Assembly (NCBI GenBank): GCA_029718625.1
Contig: CM056389.1
Location: 20,865,381-20,929,380, forward strand
Length of the DNA stretch: 64,000 nt
Origin: Synaphobranchus kaupii
Lineage: Eukaryota > Chordata > Actinopteri > Anguilliformes > Synaphobranchidae
Reading direction: 5' to 3'
Shown here: one piece after another, positions 1 to 10,816 of the stretch
Layout of the letters: each line of letters opens with the position of its first letter
How positions within the stretch are numbered: the stretch's first letter is position 1
Made by a program: the position numbers and the translations under genes
The notes under the pieces: model-generated
What the model saw: the letters and a program-made list of their open reading frames with translations, nothing else
Told to the model about the DNA's origin: nothing
Databases searched by the model: none

Positions 1-1180
1 CTCAAATATTTTCAGAAACATATTTTAGTGGACTATTTAGGTGGAATAAGATAATTGAACAGGATGCCACGTTGTTCCGGTTTAAAAACGTGGAGGCAAA
101 ACGAAAGTAACGTAGCAGGTCTAACCAATCAGGTGCCGGCTGTTTCCGTTGTGGGTGACAACAATTATCCATATCACGTAGTGGTACCTCCAAAGAAGTA
201 CTCTGACATCACGATTGGGGCGGGGGCAGTGTGGGGAGCAGAAAGGAACTTTCAACCATTAGGGGCAGCACAAAGATGCTTTTCTACCAGTTTCTTATGA
301 TATACAATATTATTTCAGAATTGTTGAAATAACAGAATGCATGAATAAGTTTCACTATAAGGTAGGCATACAAACACGTTTACAGTGAGAGAAAAAATTG
401 ATCTAGAGTCTAGTTACCCTTTTACATTAGACAACTTTGTTGACAACAGTGTTGATGTGCCTTAGCTGCATAGCCTACTACTACCCTATGGGGCCCTAAC
501 GTTAGGAAGCCTCCAGTCATTACATGACAGGTTTTGTTATTATTATTTTATTTTTTAAAGAATAACGTTAGTTATTTTTCTGATGATATCTGAAACAGTA
601 AGGTTACGTTAGATAGGCTAACTTACGATAACATTCAGTTAGCTAACCGCCGTTGTAAAGACTTAACGTTAGGCTAGCTACCTGAAATTAAATGCTCACT
701 GCAAATCCAAATTGTAGAGCTAGGTACCCAATTATCTCTCATCGTAGCCACCCATTTTGACCGTTTCTTTGGGTCTTTAGGAAACAGATAAAATATATTT
801 TTTAATTTATTTGGAACTGCCTATTTGAGCATCAAAATACAGAGCACGAAATCACCATTTTGACGTTGACCAGTATGTCAGCACATACATGTCACGTGAT
901 CACCTACACAACCTCTATAGGCTCGTTGTTGCAGACACCGGCCCTTTTATGTGAACGCGCACAGAGCTTGATTAATAAAGCCCGTGTTCAAGTTGATAAC
1001 CATGTTCATAGTACTGGTTAAGCCAGATTGTGGTGGTTAGGCTTTCTGAAGCCAGCTAACTCAAAGAAACCCTGGCTATGTTAAGCTTCCTTCATAGTAT
1101 ACCCCCGTTTCGCCATGCAATAGGAGTGAATGGAGAGAGAAAAAACATCATTGATCAACGAAGTTCACTATGCCTTTAAT
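1..1180. other. Intergenic, no gene seen
   Basis: No reading frame here resembles a protein I know. The stretch is AT-rich and contains several dispersed AACGTTAG words. A segment near 1107-1145 matches, in inverted orientation, a segment near 16680-16720, so at least part is dispersed repeat. Confidence 0.5.
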
Positions 1181-1237
1181 CACATCTAGATCCAGTAGGA
1201 AGCTAACAAGCTAAGAAAAATACAGTAAGGGCACATC

Positions 1238-1660
1238 ATGGCTTCCACCACAGGTGTTTCCTGTACCATGTGTTTCATGTTTAGCCTTAGTTCTGCTGCC
1301 AATTTTACCAGTAATGGTATTTGTGCAAAGTGCCAGCTTAATTTATAATTGGCACAGAAAATAGCTGAGCTAGAGGCTCGCATCCGGACATTATATCAAA
1401 TCAAGAAACGTAGCTGTCGCTGAGCACCACCCAACTCACGTTTCAAACCGATATTCCCCACGCAGTAACACTCTTACTGAGAAAGCCCTGATCATAGGGG
1501 ATAGTATTCTGAGAAAAGTGAGATTAGCGTCACCAGCAAACAGAGCTACTGAGGTTCAGGCTCGTTTGAGGGGGCTGGTGAAAAGTAAATGTAAATACTC
1601 TAGAATTGTTATCCACGTTGGCACCAATGATATCCATTTGAGGCAATCGGAGGTCAACTA
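1238..1660 (+). pseudogene. LINE ORF1 remnant with SGNH/GDSL esterase motif
   Basis: The plus-strand translation starts with a Cys-rich segment, has one stop, then a short coiled coil (AQKIAELEARIRTL), and after a frame change reads ALIIGDSILRKV and later IVIHVGTNDI. The GDS and GTND motifs are hallmarks of the esterase domain in ORF1 of CR1/L2-type fish LINEs. Frame breaks show it is dead. Host origin is unlikely because a reverse-transcriptase relic lies 170 bp downstream on the same strand. Confidence 0.7.
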
Positions 1661-1827
1661 AAAAAATAAAATAAACTTTGTTTCGGTGTGTGCGGTGGCT
1701 AAATAGATGTGGCTTGAAGTTATGTGCTCTGGCCCGCTCCCAGTTCGTAGCACAGCACGTTTATGTCACTAAATCACTGACTGTCAGAGTGGTACTCATC
1801 TAGTGGACCAAGTTTCATTAATAATTG

Positions 1828-1955
1828 GCCTGATTTCTGGGGAAATATTGGAGAAAGCTGTTGCGAAGCAACTTGTTACGTACCTTAGCTCAAACCATGT
1901 CCATGAAATATTCCAATCAGGATTTAGACCGTACCAAAGCACGAGAGAGGGAGAG
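1828..1955 (+). pseudogene. LINE reverse transcriptase fragment
   Basis: About 40 codons read LISGEILEKAVAKQL, then FQSGFRPYQSTRE, the early finger region of CR1/L2-type reverse transcriptases (the Q-S/H-GFR block preceding the first catalytic motif). The fragment ends abruptly at about 1955. It probably belongs to the same dead LINE as the esterase remnant upstream, with the endonuclease lost. Confidence 0.65.
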
Positions 1956-2376
1956 ATGCTTCACATGAGTTCTTAATATTAAACAAATTATCCTATTTTA
2001 AAATGAGATAAACCAAAGAAAATTATCCAAAAAAAGAACATCAAGAACAAAAACAAACAGGGACAACTATGTACATTTTTTAAAAGAGAAGAAAACACAA
2101 GAAATCTTGATAAAACAAGGACCAGCTAAGAAAGTGGAAAAATCTAGCAAGGAAGACAGTGCAGTGCTAGCAGAGGCTAGCAAACAAAATAAGGAAAAAC
2201 AAACCCACAGGTATAACACCAGCAGTGAAGAGGTAGGCACTTTTTACCTTTGGAAAAAAATACACTTAAATTTATCACCTGGAATATAATCTGGAATATA
2301 TTACTTAATTACTTGGTAATCAAAATCAGTTAGCTAAATCTATTGCTAGCTAGCTAGCTACTGAAGCAGCATAATA

Positions 2377-3246
2377 GTGTTGTTGGAAAGTGACAGTTGT
2401 AAATGTATCCATCTTCTGGAGCTAGGGGAGAGCCCCTCCCCCTCCCCCTCCCCCTTGCAGTACAGTATCCTGACTGTCAAAAATGCTGCAGCAAGGAAAG
2501 AGTTCAAGCACAATCTGCTGAGGAACAATCCAGAGACCCTAATAGCAGATTTTTCCCAGATAGGAGACAGATGTACCCCAGCAAACCTGCTCCTATATAC
2601 AGACTGTACAGAAGCCTGGCACAGTGCTATCTGCCAGCACTACAGGCACTTTAAAAATAATGGCATCTGTAATGGGAGACAGATAACAATATATGAGGAG
2701 GATGAGAGTGACAGCACATTCCTCACTGTAAATGTGTACCACAACGGCACAGCCATGTTCCAGGGAAGTGAGGCTAGCCTCAGCTCTGTCCAGAGGGACT
2801 TTGAAGCTATAAAAGCACTGGCAGAGGCTGAGAAGCCCAAATACAACACTAAAGTAACAAAATTAAAAACAAAACCAAGTGAGGCTAAAGTTGTGGAGGC
2901 AGAAGAGGGAGAGAAGGACCACCCTTCAGAGGACTGTGCTGGATACCACAGACAGCTGGAGAGCAGCATGAGAGAGATGCTCTCCCTGCAGGAGGTGGAA
3001 ATGGTGGAATTAAAGGAGCTGGTGCTGTCCCATCAAGCACCCAGTGAACCCACACAGCACCTGAGAGACCAGCTGAGCCAGATGAAGAACGAACTAAAGG
3101 CCTCCGTGCTGGAGCTGAGAGGAGAGGTGCAGGAGCTACAGCAGGACAGGGAGGCTCTTAGGAAGGAGCTGGGAGCAGTGAGAGAGGAGCTGCACCTCAG
3201 GGACAGGACCGTGCAGAGCCTGAGGGAGCAGCTAATGTCCACATAG
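2377..3246 (+). CDS. LINE ORF1-like protein with C-terminal coiled coil
   Basis: A 289-codon open frame. The N-terminal two thirds resemble ORF1 proteins found 5' of Tx1-type endonucleases in fish genomes (segments such as LTVNVYHNGTAMFQG). Residues about 190-287 are a Glu/Leu/Arg-rich heptad region, likely a trimerising coiled coil that packages LINE RNA. The frame opens at a GTG and has no ATG until about residue 128, so the true start is probably lost or lies upstream, where an A-rich frame at 2107-2289 ends before it. After the stop, a proline-rich segment in another frame (to about 3660) looks like the original C-terminus. No function in the host is implied. Confidence 0.6.
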   Translation: MLLESDSCKCIHLLELGESPSPSPSPLQYSILTVKNAAARKEFKHNLLRNNPETLIADFSQIGDRCTPANLLLYTDCTEAWHSAICQHYRHFKNNGICNGRQITIYEEDESDSTFLTVNVYHNGTAMFQGSEASLSSVQRDFEAIKALAEAEKPKYNTKVTKLKTKPSEAKVVEAEEGEKDHPSEDCAGYHRQLESSMREMLSLQEVEMVELKELVLSHQAPSEPTQHLRDQLSQMKNELKASVLELRGEVQELQQDREALRKELGAVREELHLRDRTVQSLREQLMST

Positions 3247-3844
3247 CGCACCACCCAACCCTACGCCTGGACAGCCTCCACGACCATGTTCACCTCCAGA
3301 AAGGCTTAGTCAGCATTTTAGCGAGGACGCTGAAGGACGTCGCCCTTGGCCGCAGCCCAAGCAGCCCCCCCCAGGATCAGCAGACGACCCCCCAGCCTTC
3401 ATCCAGCTGGCCTCTACTTCTCTCCCCCACTGAGGGACCCCACCACGCAGCGGCCACAGCACCACCACCAGCGCAGCCCCCCCAGACCCAGAGCGCCGCC
3501 AGCAGGACATGTGAGCCCCCCGCTCAGACACCACAGGCCCAGCTCCACAGCACCAGAGTCCAGCCCAGCAGCAGGAGCAGCACAGCTATGCTGCAGCACT
3601 GAAAGGGCCATGGGAGAGATTAAGCACCTGCTCAGCCTCAGATGCACCAGACTGATGGGCTGAGTACAGTGAGTGCACACAGCTCGCCATAAAATACCTA
3701 CAACAATCAACTTCTAATTTATCATTTCCAATTACCTAAAATAACTAATTCTCCATGGAAACTATACTTCCCTGTTTAAATTTGTGTCTTATCTCATTTT
3801 AAAATAATGGTTAATTTTGTTAAATTGTAAAATTTGCTGTTTAA

Positions 3845-4199
3845 ATGAATGCCTTAGCTATCACATCGTGGAACATCCAGGGTATTAACTCATCCTTATT
3901 TGGATGTAAAAGCAAGACCCTGGAGTTCAGGAAAAACACACAAAACATAGACATCATTATCCTCCAGGAGACTTGGTGTAAATCAGATTCCATCACTCAC
4001 TGTCTCCCAGACTACAAAGAAATCATAATATCATCCACAATCAAACGTGAGATTCAGGGGGAATCATAATTTGGTATAAGTCAGAGCTTAAAAATTTCAT
4101 AACAACAATTAAAACACAGAAATCGCATGTCTGGCTTAAAATCAAGAAAGAGAAAACAAACACAGAAAAAGACATATTCCTCTGTGCAATTTACATCCA
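3845..4199 (+). pseudogene. LINE ORF2 N-terminus: APE-type endonuclease fragment
   Basis: Starts MNALAITSWNIQG and continues to IIILQETWC, giving the Asn and Glu metal-binding motifs of apurinic-like endonucleases that nick target DNA for LINE integration. A frameshift near 4060 moves the frame, after which ELKNFITTIKTQKSHVW and KDIFLCAIYI continue the domain to about 4199, where an unrelated reverse-strand LINE fragment begins. Same element as the ORF1 upstream and the RT at 7245-8976. Confidence 0.75.
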
Positions 4200-4942
4200 A
4201 TTTACATGTTAGCAATAATCCCTGTGAGAAAACGCTTATCTTGCCTTGGTTATTTTTTGTCCTTCCTCCAGTTATGGTGTTCAGTGCATCCCGCAGCTTT
4301 TTGGGGTGCAAAGAGGCTTAATTTATGAGTTTCTGATAATAATTAGTTTTTGCTTTCTGTAACTCGACGATACATTTATTTCTAATTGTCGCAAAAGCTT
4401 GCTTATCTATTAATAATTTAGTACGGTAGTAGTTTTTCATGTTTTGATTTTTGTTTGAGCAGACGTAATATATTTGGTGTAATCCAAGGTAAAGATAATT
4501 GTCGAGACTTTAGTTTAGAACTTTTTGTGTATTTTTTAGTTATAGTCTTAGTTTTTTCATGCATTCTCGTGAGTATTTTCTCTGGGTTGCTCATCTTATT
4601 CTCCTCTTCCCAGTTAATGTTATTAATCTCGTTTTGGTACGTCTGTTTTTTGGAGCCTGGTGTCGTTTTTATAACATTCAATTTGTGTCCCTTGTGTTCT
4701 ATAATTTCTTTTCTAATAGCAAAGGTAAGAAAATGGTCCGATAATGTTGTTTTAATAACCCCATTTAGGTTATATTTTGTCGGTTCATTGGAAAAAATTA
4801 GATCAAGAATTGTTTCACACGTACTACATACTCGCGTTGGTTCCTTTATCAATTGTTCAAGTCCAAATTTGGTTGCTACATGTTTTAGCGGTGTAGCAAT
4901 AGTGTCATTCCAATTTAAGTTGAAATCACCAAGTAGTATATA

Positions 4943-6447
4943 CACTACTCACAAAAAGTTAGGGATATTTGGCTTTCGGGTGAAATTTATGGAAAATGTA
5001 AGTTCACGCTACAGTGATATTATACGTATCATGAAAGTAGGGCATTTAAGTAGAAGCATGCAATGGTGATTTCCTCATCTCAAACAATTTATTGAAACAA
5101 AAGCCAACAACAGTGGTGGGTATACCACAACAAAAATGTCAATGTCTCAATAACTTGTCATGTGCCCTTGAGCATCAATTACAGCTTGACAACGACGTCT
5201 CATGCTGTTCACAAGTCGACTTATTGTCTGCTGAGGCATGGCATCCCACTCTTCTTGAAGGGCGGCCCTCAGGTCATTGAGGTTCTGGGGTACAGAGTTA
5301 CGAGCCTCTACACGGTGAGTCAGCTGATCCCATAGGTTTTCTATGGGATTCAGGTCTGGAGAAAGTGCAGGCCACTCCATTTGAGGTACCCCAGTCTCCA
5401 GCAGCCTTTCCCTAATGATGCGACCTCGATGAGCTGGAGCATTGTCGTCCATGAAGATGAAATTAGGCCTGTGTTGTTCATGCAGGGGCACAATGACTGG
5501 ATTAATGATGTTATTCAGGTAGTATGGGCTTGTCACTGTACCATTCACAAAGTGTAGGGCAGTTCTGTATTGACTAGACACACCTGCCCACACTAACACC
5601 GCCACCACCAAATGGTCGTCTGGTGACAACAGTGGCTGATGCATAGCGCTCTCCTTGACGTCTCCAACATCGTTGGCGGCCATCATTTCTGCTCAACGTG
5701 AATCGACTTTCATCAGAGAACAGCACTGAGGCCCACTGGTCCCTCGTCCAGCGTAAATGCTCCCTGGCCCATGCAAGACGATGACGCCTGTGCCTGGTGG
5801 TGTGGTCAGGTACCCTTGCAGGTCGTCTAGCACGCAGACCACGCTGATGTAAACGGTTTCGAATGGTCTGACGTGACACTTGGGTGCCTCTCACCTCCCT
5901 TAAATGTGCCTGGAGTTGAGTGGCATTCATCATCCGGTTCCGCAGGGCACTGTTCACAATGAAGCGGTCATCAGTGTGGGATGTGGCCAAAGGACGTCCA
6001 CTTCTATGCCTTTCTGTGACTCTTCCAGTCTCTCTGTATCTCTGTGACACTCTAAGCTCAGTGGCCACTTCCCTCTGAGAACATCCTGTTTGAAGCCTCG
6101 CAATGGCGAGGTACTGTTGATCAATTGTTAGGTGTCGTCTTGGTCTCATGATGTCAAAATGTGAACAGCATGATGAAGAGGACTGTTTAAATACCAATTC
6201 TAATTGAACCAGGAAATTTATTGGTCGATTCATGGATCAAACACCTGTTGTGAATTTTGCCGTTCAGCTCCTTGTTAGAGAACAGCAAGTTGTGCAAAAA
6301 GTACTGAAACACTGAATAGTTGGACATGTGCATTCAAAAGTTTAGAGAAGGTCAAATTAATTTCACCTGTAAAGGTTATAGTGCATTTTAGGTTCATCCT
6401 GAAATTTCACCCGAAAGCCGAATATCCCTAACTTTTTGTAAGTAGTG
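4943..6447 (-). mobile_element. Tc1/mariner transposon, nearly complete, TA target site
   Basis: Both ends carry near-identical inverted repeats of about 46 bp starting CACTACTCACAAAAAGTTAG on the left and CACTACTTACAAAAAGTTAG on the right (reverse strand), with about two differences. It is flanked by TA at 4941-4942 and 6448-6449. The 1505-bp length suits an autonomous Tc1 element. It has inserted within the GDFN region of the L2-type LINE fragment. High terminal identity suggests fairly recent activity. Confidence 0.93.
5147..6149 (-). pseudogene. Tc1 DD34E transposase, one frameshift
   Basis: Starts MRPRRHLTIDQQYLAIARL (paired-like helix-turn-helix), followed by a second DNA-binding segment containing the AT-hook-like RHRSGRP, then the catalytic region: VLFSDESRF (first Asp), FIFMDDNAPAHRG (second Asp) and [15 protein letters not shown] (Glu). 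The family enzyme cuts and pastes the element at TA sites. Two faults are visible: the first DNA-binding domain is short around RVSQRYRETG, an apparent in-frame deletion, and a 1-nt shift at about 5595-5603 joins GGGGV to LVWAGVS in another frame. The C-terminus ends at the stop near 5147. The enzyme as read is inactive. Confidence 0.92.
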
Positions 6448-7074
6448 TATTCTTTTGTTTTTACCGACTCAAGAATAGTTGTTAGGGATGATACATAATC
6501 TATTGGTGACGTGTTAGGAGGTTTATATGAAACTAAAATGTCTATAGCATGCTGAGACGTTAAATAAAAGGTGATTTGTAACGTTTCGGTTGCCGTGTCT
6601 GTTAGATTATTTGTTGATGAGTACTTATTTGATACATATATTGCTACTCCTCCTCCACGTTTCCCAACCCGGTCTTTACGAAATAAATGGTAATTCTCAA
6701 TATAAAGAAAGGAATCCGGAATTGTTGGTGTTAGCCAAGTTTCCGAGACAGCAAGAATATCTAGCTACTTTGTGTCATCAGCATTTTAACTTGATCAAGT
6801 TTTGATACTAAGCTACAGACATTAAGATGACATATTTTTAGTCCTTTAGCATTTCCAAGATGACTCACTGTTTTTGGAGTCTTCCAGTTTTGTTTATTTC
6901 TCTTGTTTCTATTTCTCAATGCATTGACAGCGCTGGAACCCCCGGCTCTAAGAACGTCACCAACAGGAGGGACAGTAGGCCGAGGCAACACAAACGGAAG
7001 AGGAATGATTTCCGGTGAGGGGGTGTTGGATGTAAATAGTCAGTCCCGTGGATAGTTCTGAACAGCGTGCTGCA

Positions 7075-7155
7075 AATTAGCAGCTAGCATTTGGCTACTA
7101 AATTGGGAAAAAAATGGGGAAAAATCAGAAATAAAATCAAAATCAAAATCAAAAA
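7075..7155 (+). repeat. 3' tail of the tRNA-derived SINE family
   Basis: A stretch ending in an A-rich run and AAAATC repeats matches the tail of the SINE at 58534-58954 (reverse strand), including the words CTAAATTGGGA and AATGGGGAAAAATCAGAAA. It sits at the junction between the reverse L2-type fragment and the resumed L1/Tx1-like LINE. The SINE body is missing. Confidence 0.55.
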
Positions 7156-7244
7156 ATTCCAATTGGCAATTCTCAAATTGTTTCATTTGGTTCTGAGTGT
7201 AGGTTACTTCTCTGAAATTTGGAATCTTGGACTCATAACCCCTA

Positions 7245-8976
7245 TTTTTTAAAATGGAGACAAATTCGACCCCAACAATTACCGAGGCATTTGTGTGAAC
7301 AGTAACCTGGGGAAGGTTCTCTGTAGCATAATTAACAAAAGGCTAATAGACTTCCTTACAAAGCACAATGTCTTGAGTAAATGTCAAATTGGATTTCTTC
7401 CAAATTGCTGCACATCTGACCACATTTACACCCTACATACCCTAATTGACATATATGTTAACCAAAAAAATTAAAAAATATATGCCTGTTTTATAGATTT
7501 CCAAAAGGCATTCGATTCTATTTGGCACAATGGTCTTTTCTACAAAGTTATTGAAAGTGTAGGGGGTAAAACATGCGACATAATTAAATCAATGTACACA
7601 GACAATAAATGCGGCATCAGAATTGGCAACAAAAGAACAAATTTATTCACCCAGAGACGTGGAGTACGTCAAGGCTGCAACTTAAGCCCAACTCTATTTA
7701 ACATATGCATAAATGAATTGGCGACTAAGTTGGAGCAATCTGCAGCACCTGGTCTTATGCTTTACGCCACAGAAATTAAATTCCTGCTCTATGCAGATGA
7801 CCTAGTTCTACTGTCACTCACCATCCAAGGGTGACAGCAGAACTTGAACCTGCTAGAACAGTACTGCCAGACCTGGGCCCTGGCAGTAAACATGAAAAAA
7901 CTAGAAACATGACCTTCCAAAAAAGGTCCAAATCTCAGGGAACTACATCAAATTTCACACTAGGGACACGCTCCATAGAAACATGCACACAATACAATTA
8001 CTTGAAATTAAGTTCCACGGGAAATTTCAATCTTGCAGTGAATGAACTGAAAGAGAAAGCACGCTGGGCTTTTTATGCCATAAAACGACAAATTTACATT
8101 GAAATTCCAATTAGAATTTAGCTTAAACTATTTGAATCAGTAATTGAACCAATTGCCCTATATGGCAGCGAGGTGTGGGGTCCACTCTCAAATCAAAATT
8201 TAGCAAAATGGGATAAACACCCAATTGAAACCCTGCATGCAGAGTTCTGTAAGAACATCTTACATGTACAAAGAAAAACAGCAAACAATGCATGCAGGGC
8301 GGAATTAGGCCAAAATCCATTATTAATCAGAACTCAAAAAAGAGCAATCAAATTTTGGAACCATTTAAAAAATAGTGACCCCCTCGCATACCATTACAAA
8401 GCCCTGCAATGCCAAGAGTTGAGCAAAGAAAAGAGCCCCCTCTATCAGCTGGTCCTGATGCTTAGTTCACTCACCCAAACTAACAACCCACAGCCTCAGG
8501 ACTAGATATTAAATCAATTAGAGTGAACCAAATCACAACCTACCAAAAACAAAATTACATCAACTATTGGGACAAACAAACACAAAGCAAAATGCAGTGT
8601 TACCTGGCCCTAAAAAGACACAATGGCAGATTACCTGACCATGACAGATAAGAAGCTGAGAACCACCTTGACAATGTACAGACTCAGTGAGCACAGCTTG
8701 ACCATTGAAAAAGGTCGCCACCGAAAATCATGGCTTCCTGTTGAGGAAAGGCTGTTCCAACACTGCTCTCTGAGGGAGGTGGAGACAGAGCTGCACTTCA
8801 CAACCAAATGTGAAAAATATGAAAGCATCAGAAAAAAAATACTTCCCTAAATTCAACCATTCAATGACCTCCCTGATCAAGAAAAATTAAAAGTACTACT
8901 GGGGGAAAGAGCGGAGTGCTCTACACTTGCGGCACAGTTTATTGCTGCCTGCCACAGTCTGAGGGACAGTGAGTGA
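7245..8976 (+). pseudogene. LINE ORF2 reverse transcriptase and C-terminus
   Basis: Continuation of the L1/Tx1-like element. Frames give DPNNYRGICVNSNLGK (first RT block), CFIDFQKAFDSIWH (first catalytic Asp), RRGVRQGCNLSPTLFNI and FLLYADDLVLLS (the YADD catalytic box at about 7786-7820). The thumb and C-terminal region run through LYGSEVWGPL and end at HSLRDSE before the TGA at 8974-8976. At least four frame changes or stops interrupt it (about 7470, 7834, 8121, 8505), so it cannot make a full protein. Confidence 0.85.
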
Positions 8977-9431
8977 TGGAACACAAACATTTAATAACAT
9001 GCACACAAACATGAACACACACGCACGGACACATAAATCCATATGCATATATACACACACATACACAAAGGTGGACATTTGTGTTAATTTGTTTGTTTGA
9101 AGAACTCGCTCTCTTCAATAAACCCCAGTGAAACCCGGAATTTCTGCATTCTCCCGTGTCCTGCTATTCTGTCCCTCCCAGGGGCGTCACTTGGCATGTA
9201 GCATACATGATTACCTCTCCAAGGATTTAAAAAAAAATGCATGCTTAAATTTGTTCTCCAGTTATGTAATGATAAGCCTGTTGATCTGGCATTTTCTGAT
9301 CTACAGGATGAGAAACCCGGTTTTGTTGATCAACAGCATAAAAGTGTGGTGATATGCTAACTGCGTTTACCTCATTTCTGAGAGATGAAATGGTCTTGAT
9401 ATGTATCAAGCTTTTTGTACAGTGTTGAGAG

Positions 9432-10119
9432 TAGGCATGGGACGATATGAAAATTTCATGTCATGATTATCCTGGCCAAAATAATTGATTCACAATATTA
9501 TCCCGATAATCATCAAAATATGCTTAAAACTCTTAAAATGGCACTAAAACATACTGGAATCACTTTACCTTACATTTTGTTAAGAAACAAATATTTTAAT
9601 TGCATCATAGGACACATATCTTTTTTTTTGTGAACATCCTTTTTCGTGAAAAACAAACAAGGACAGATTCAGACTCTCGCCAACACCCGGCAGGTAATCA
9701 CAATGAGAGAAAAAAAATCCATTAATAAAAAGAATCTCCCTATCAACCTGATATCCAAGCATTCACATGGTTCAATTAGCTATGTGTTGTAAATGCACAG
9801 TAAATGAATAACTTGTTTTGTTTTCAGATCACACAGACAGAGGTACAGCCAGGACAGCAGAATGAATGCAAAAAAAAAAAAAAAAATCAAACAATCTTGA
9901 ATAAGGTAATCATAAATTATGAGGTCCCCCTGCATAAATAAAGAATAAATAAATAAAAAATCTGTCTGTTCTTTAAATACTGTAAAATAAAGTCCAGCTG
10001 CATTGTGGAATAGAGTTAAGTCACTTGTGAGGATATTCACAATTATCCCGATAATGGAAATTCACCACGATAAAAGTGTTTTTATTGCGATAAAAGATAA
10101 AAATATCCTCCCATCTCTA
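9432..10119. mobile_element. hAT-like non-autonomous element with 8-bp TSD
   Basis: The 688-bp element begins TAGGCATGGGACGATAT and ends, read from the other strand, TAGAGATGGGAGGATAT. It is flanked by the perfect 8-bp duplication GTTGAGAG (9424-9431 and 10120-10127). The 8-bp duplication and TAG(G/A)-type ends fit hAT. No transposase is visible. The paralogous flank at about 41990 lacks it, so it inserted after the OR module duplicated. Confidence 0.85.
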
Positions 10120-10551
10120 GTTGAGAGTGCTTTATAGAAAAAAAACTTAAATTCCATAAAAGGAAAATACACATCAGTTAAGAAATATGGTAAAAATAAG
10201 AAGGGGCGTTTAGAGCAGGTATTTGGATGGAATCTTACATAATGTACAGTGTTGAATGGTTTTTATTGTTACTGTATAATATTATTTTTTTAATTCACGC
10301 AAATTAAATATGACAATGGACAACATAACTATAGACATGATTGCAACTATTATGCTTCATTTATTTTAAAAAGTACATTACATTTTATTAGCTTTTAAAA
10401 TGTAGATATTCTTTTATAATGCAAAAGGATCCATGGGTAAAAAATACAGGGGCTGGTTCTCATTGTGCCAGAACAATACAGGAAATGTACCGCAAAGGAA
10501 AACTATTGTAGGATTTCACTTCAAATGTCCTCTGCCCAGCTGTCACAAAAC

Positions 10552-10557
10552 TTTATT
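10552..10557 (-). promoter_or_regulatory. Poly(A) signal AATAAA of OR gene 1
   Basis: AATAAA on the minus strand about 260 nt past the receptor stop. The same hexamer, in the same surrounding sequence, lies at the matching place in the other two OR modules, which supports it as the shared 3' end signal. Confidence 0.6.
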
Positions 10558-10816
10558 GAAACTTTTACAATGAAGCAGTAAAGGTTTGTAAGGGTGTGGA
10601 GAATAACAATGCTGTAGCAAAGTTATTCAAATGATTATTGTTTTTAGCAGCCTCCAAACCACAACTTTACAGCTATGTTTGACACTCAGAAAATAGTTCA
10701 CGTATGCAGTTGTGATGAGAACATTAAAAAAAATAAAATAAATAAAAACTGTCCTCAACCTAAAAAATACACATAAAAAAGTTATTTAGATAAATGGGTG
10801 GTACTCACTGGTTTCC

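Larger units (their letters stand above)
4211..6991 (-). pseudogene. L2-type LINE endonuclease fragment, split by Tc1
   Basis: On the minus strand the reading begins near 6991, gives GLKICHLNVCSLVSKLDQVK and a degraded SETWL-type motif, is broken by the Tc1 element at 4943-6447, and resumes with ILLGDFNLNW, DLIFSNEP and LSDHFLTFAI. These are the later endonuclease motifs (GDFN and SDH). The linker before RT runs to about 4211. No RT follows, so this LINE lacks its 3' half, which is unusual because LINE insertions normally lose the 5' end. It lies antisense inside the L1/Tx1-like LINE. Confidence 0.75.
2100..9130 (+). mobile_element. L1/Tx1-like LINE, interrupted by nested insertions
   Basis: In order on the plus strand lie an ORF1 with a C-terminal coiled coil (2377-3246), the start of an endonuclease (3845-4199), a foreign block (4200-7155), then reverse transcriptase and the ORF2 C-terminus (7245-8976). 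The 3' UTR contains an AC-rich run and an AATAAA-like end near 9118. About 250 codons of ORF2 between the endonuclease and the first RT motif are missing, so the foreign block replaced or deleted part of the host LINE. Frameshifts and stops make it non-autonomous. The clade is inferred from ORF order and endonuclease/RT flavour. Confidence 0.75.

Noticed and set aside
2377..3246. A host coiled-coil gene
   Set aside because: An APE-type endonuclease start and RT follow on the same strand, so it is LINE ORF1.
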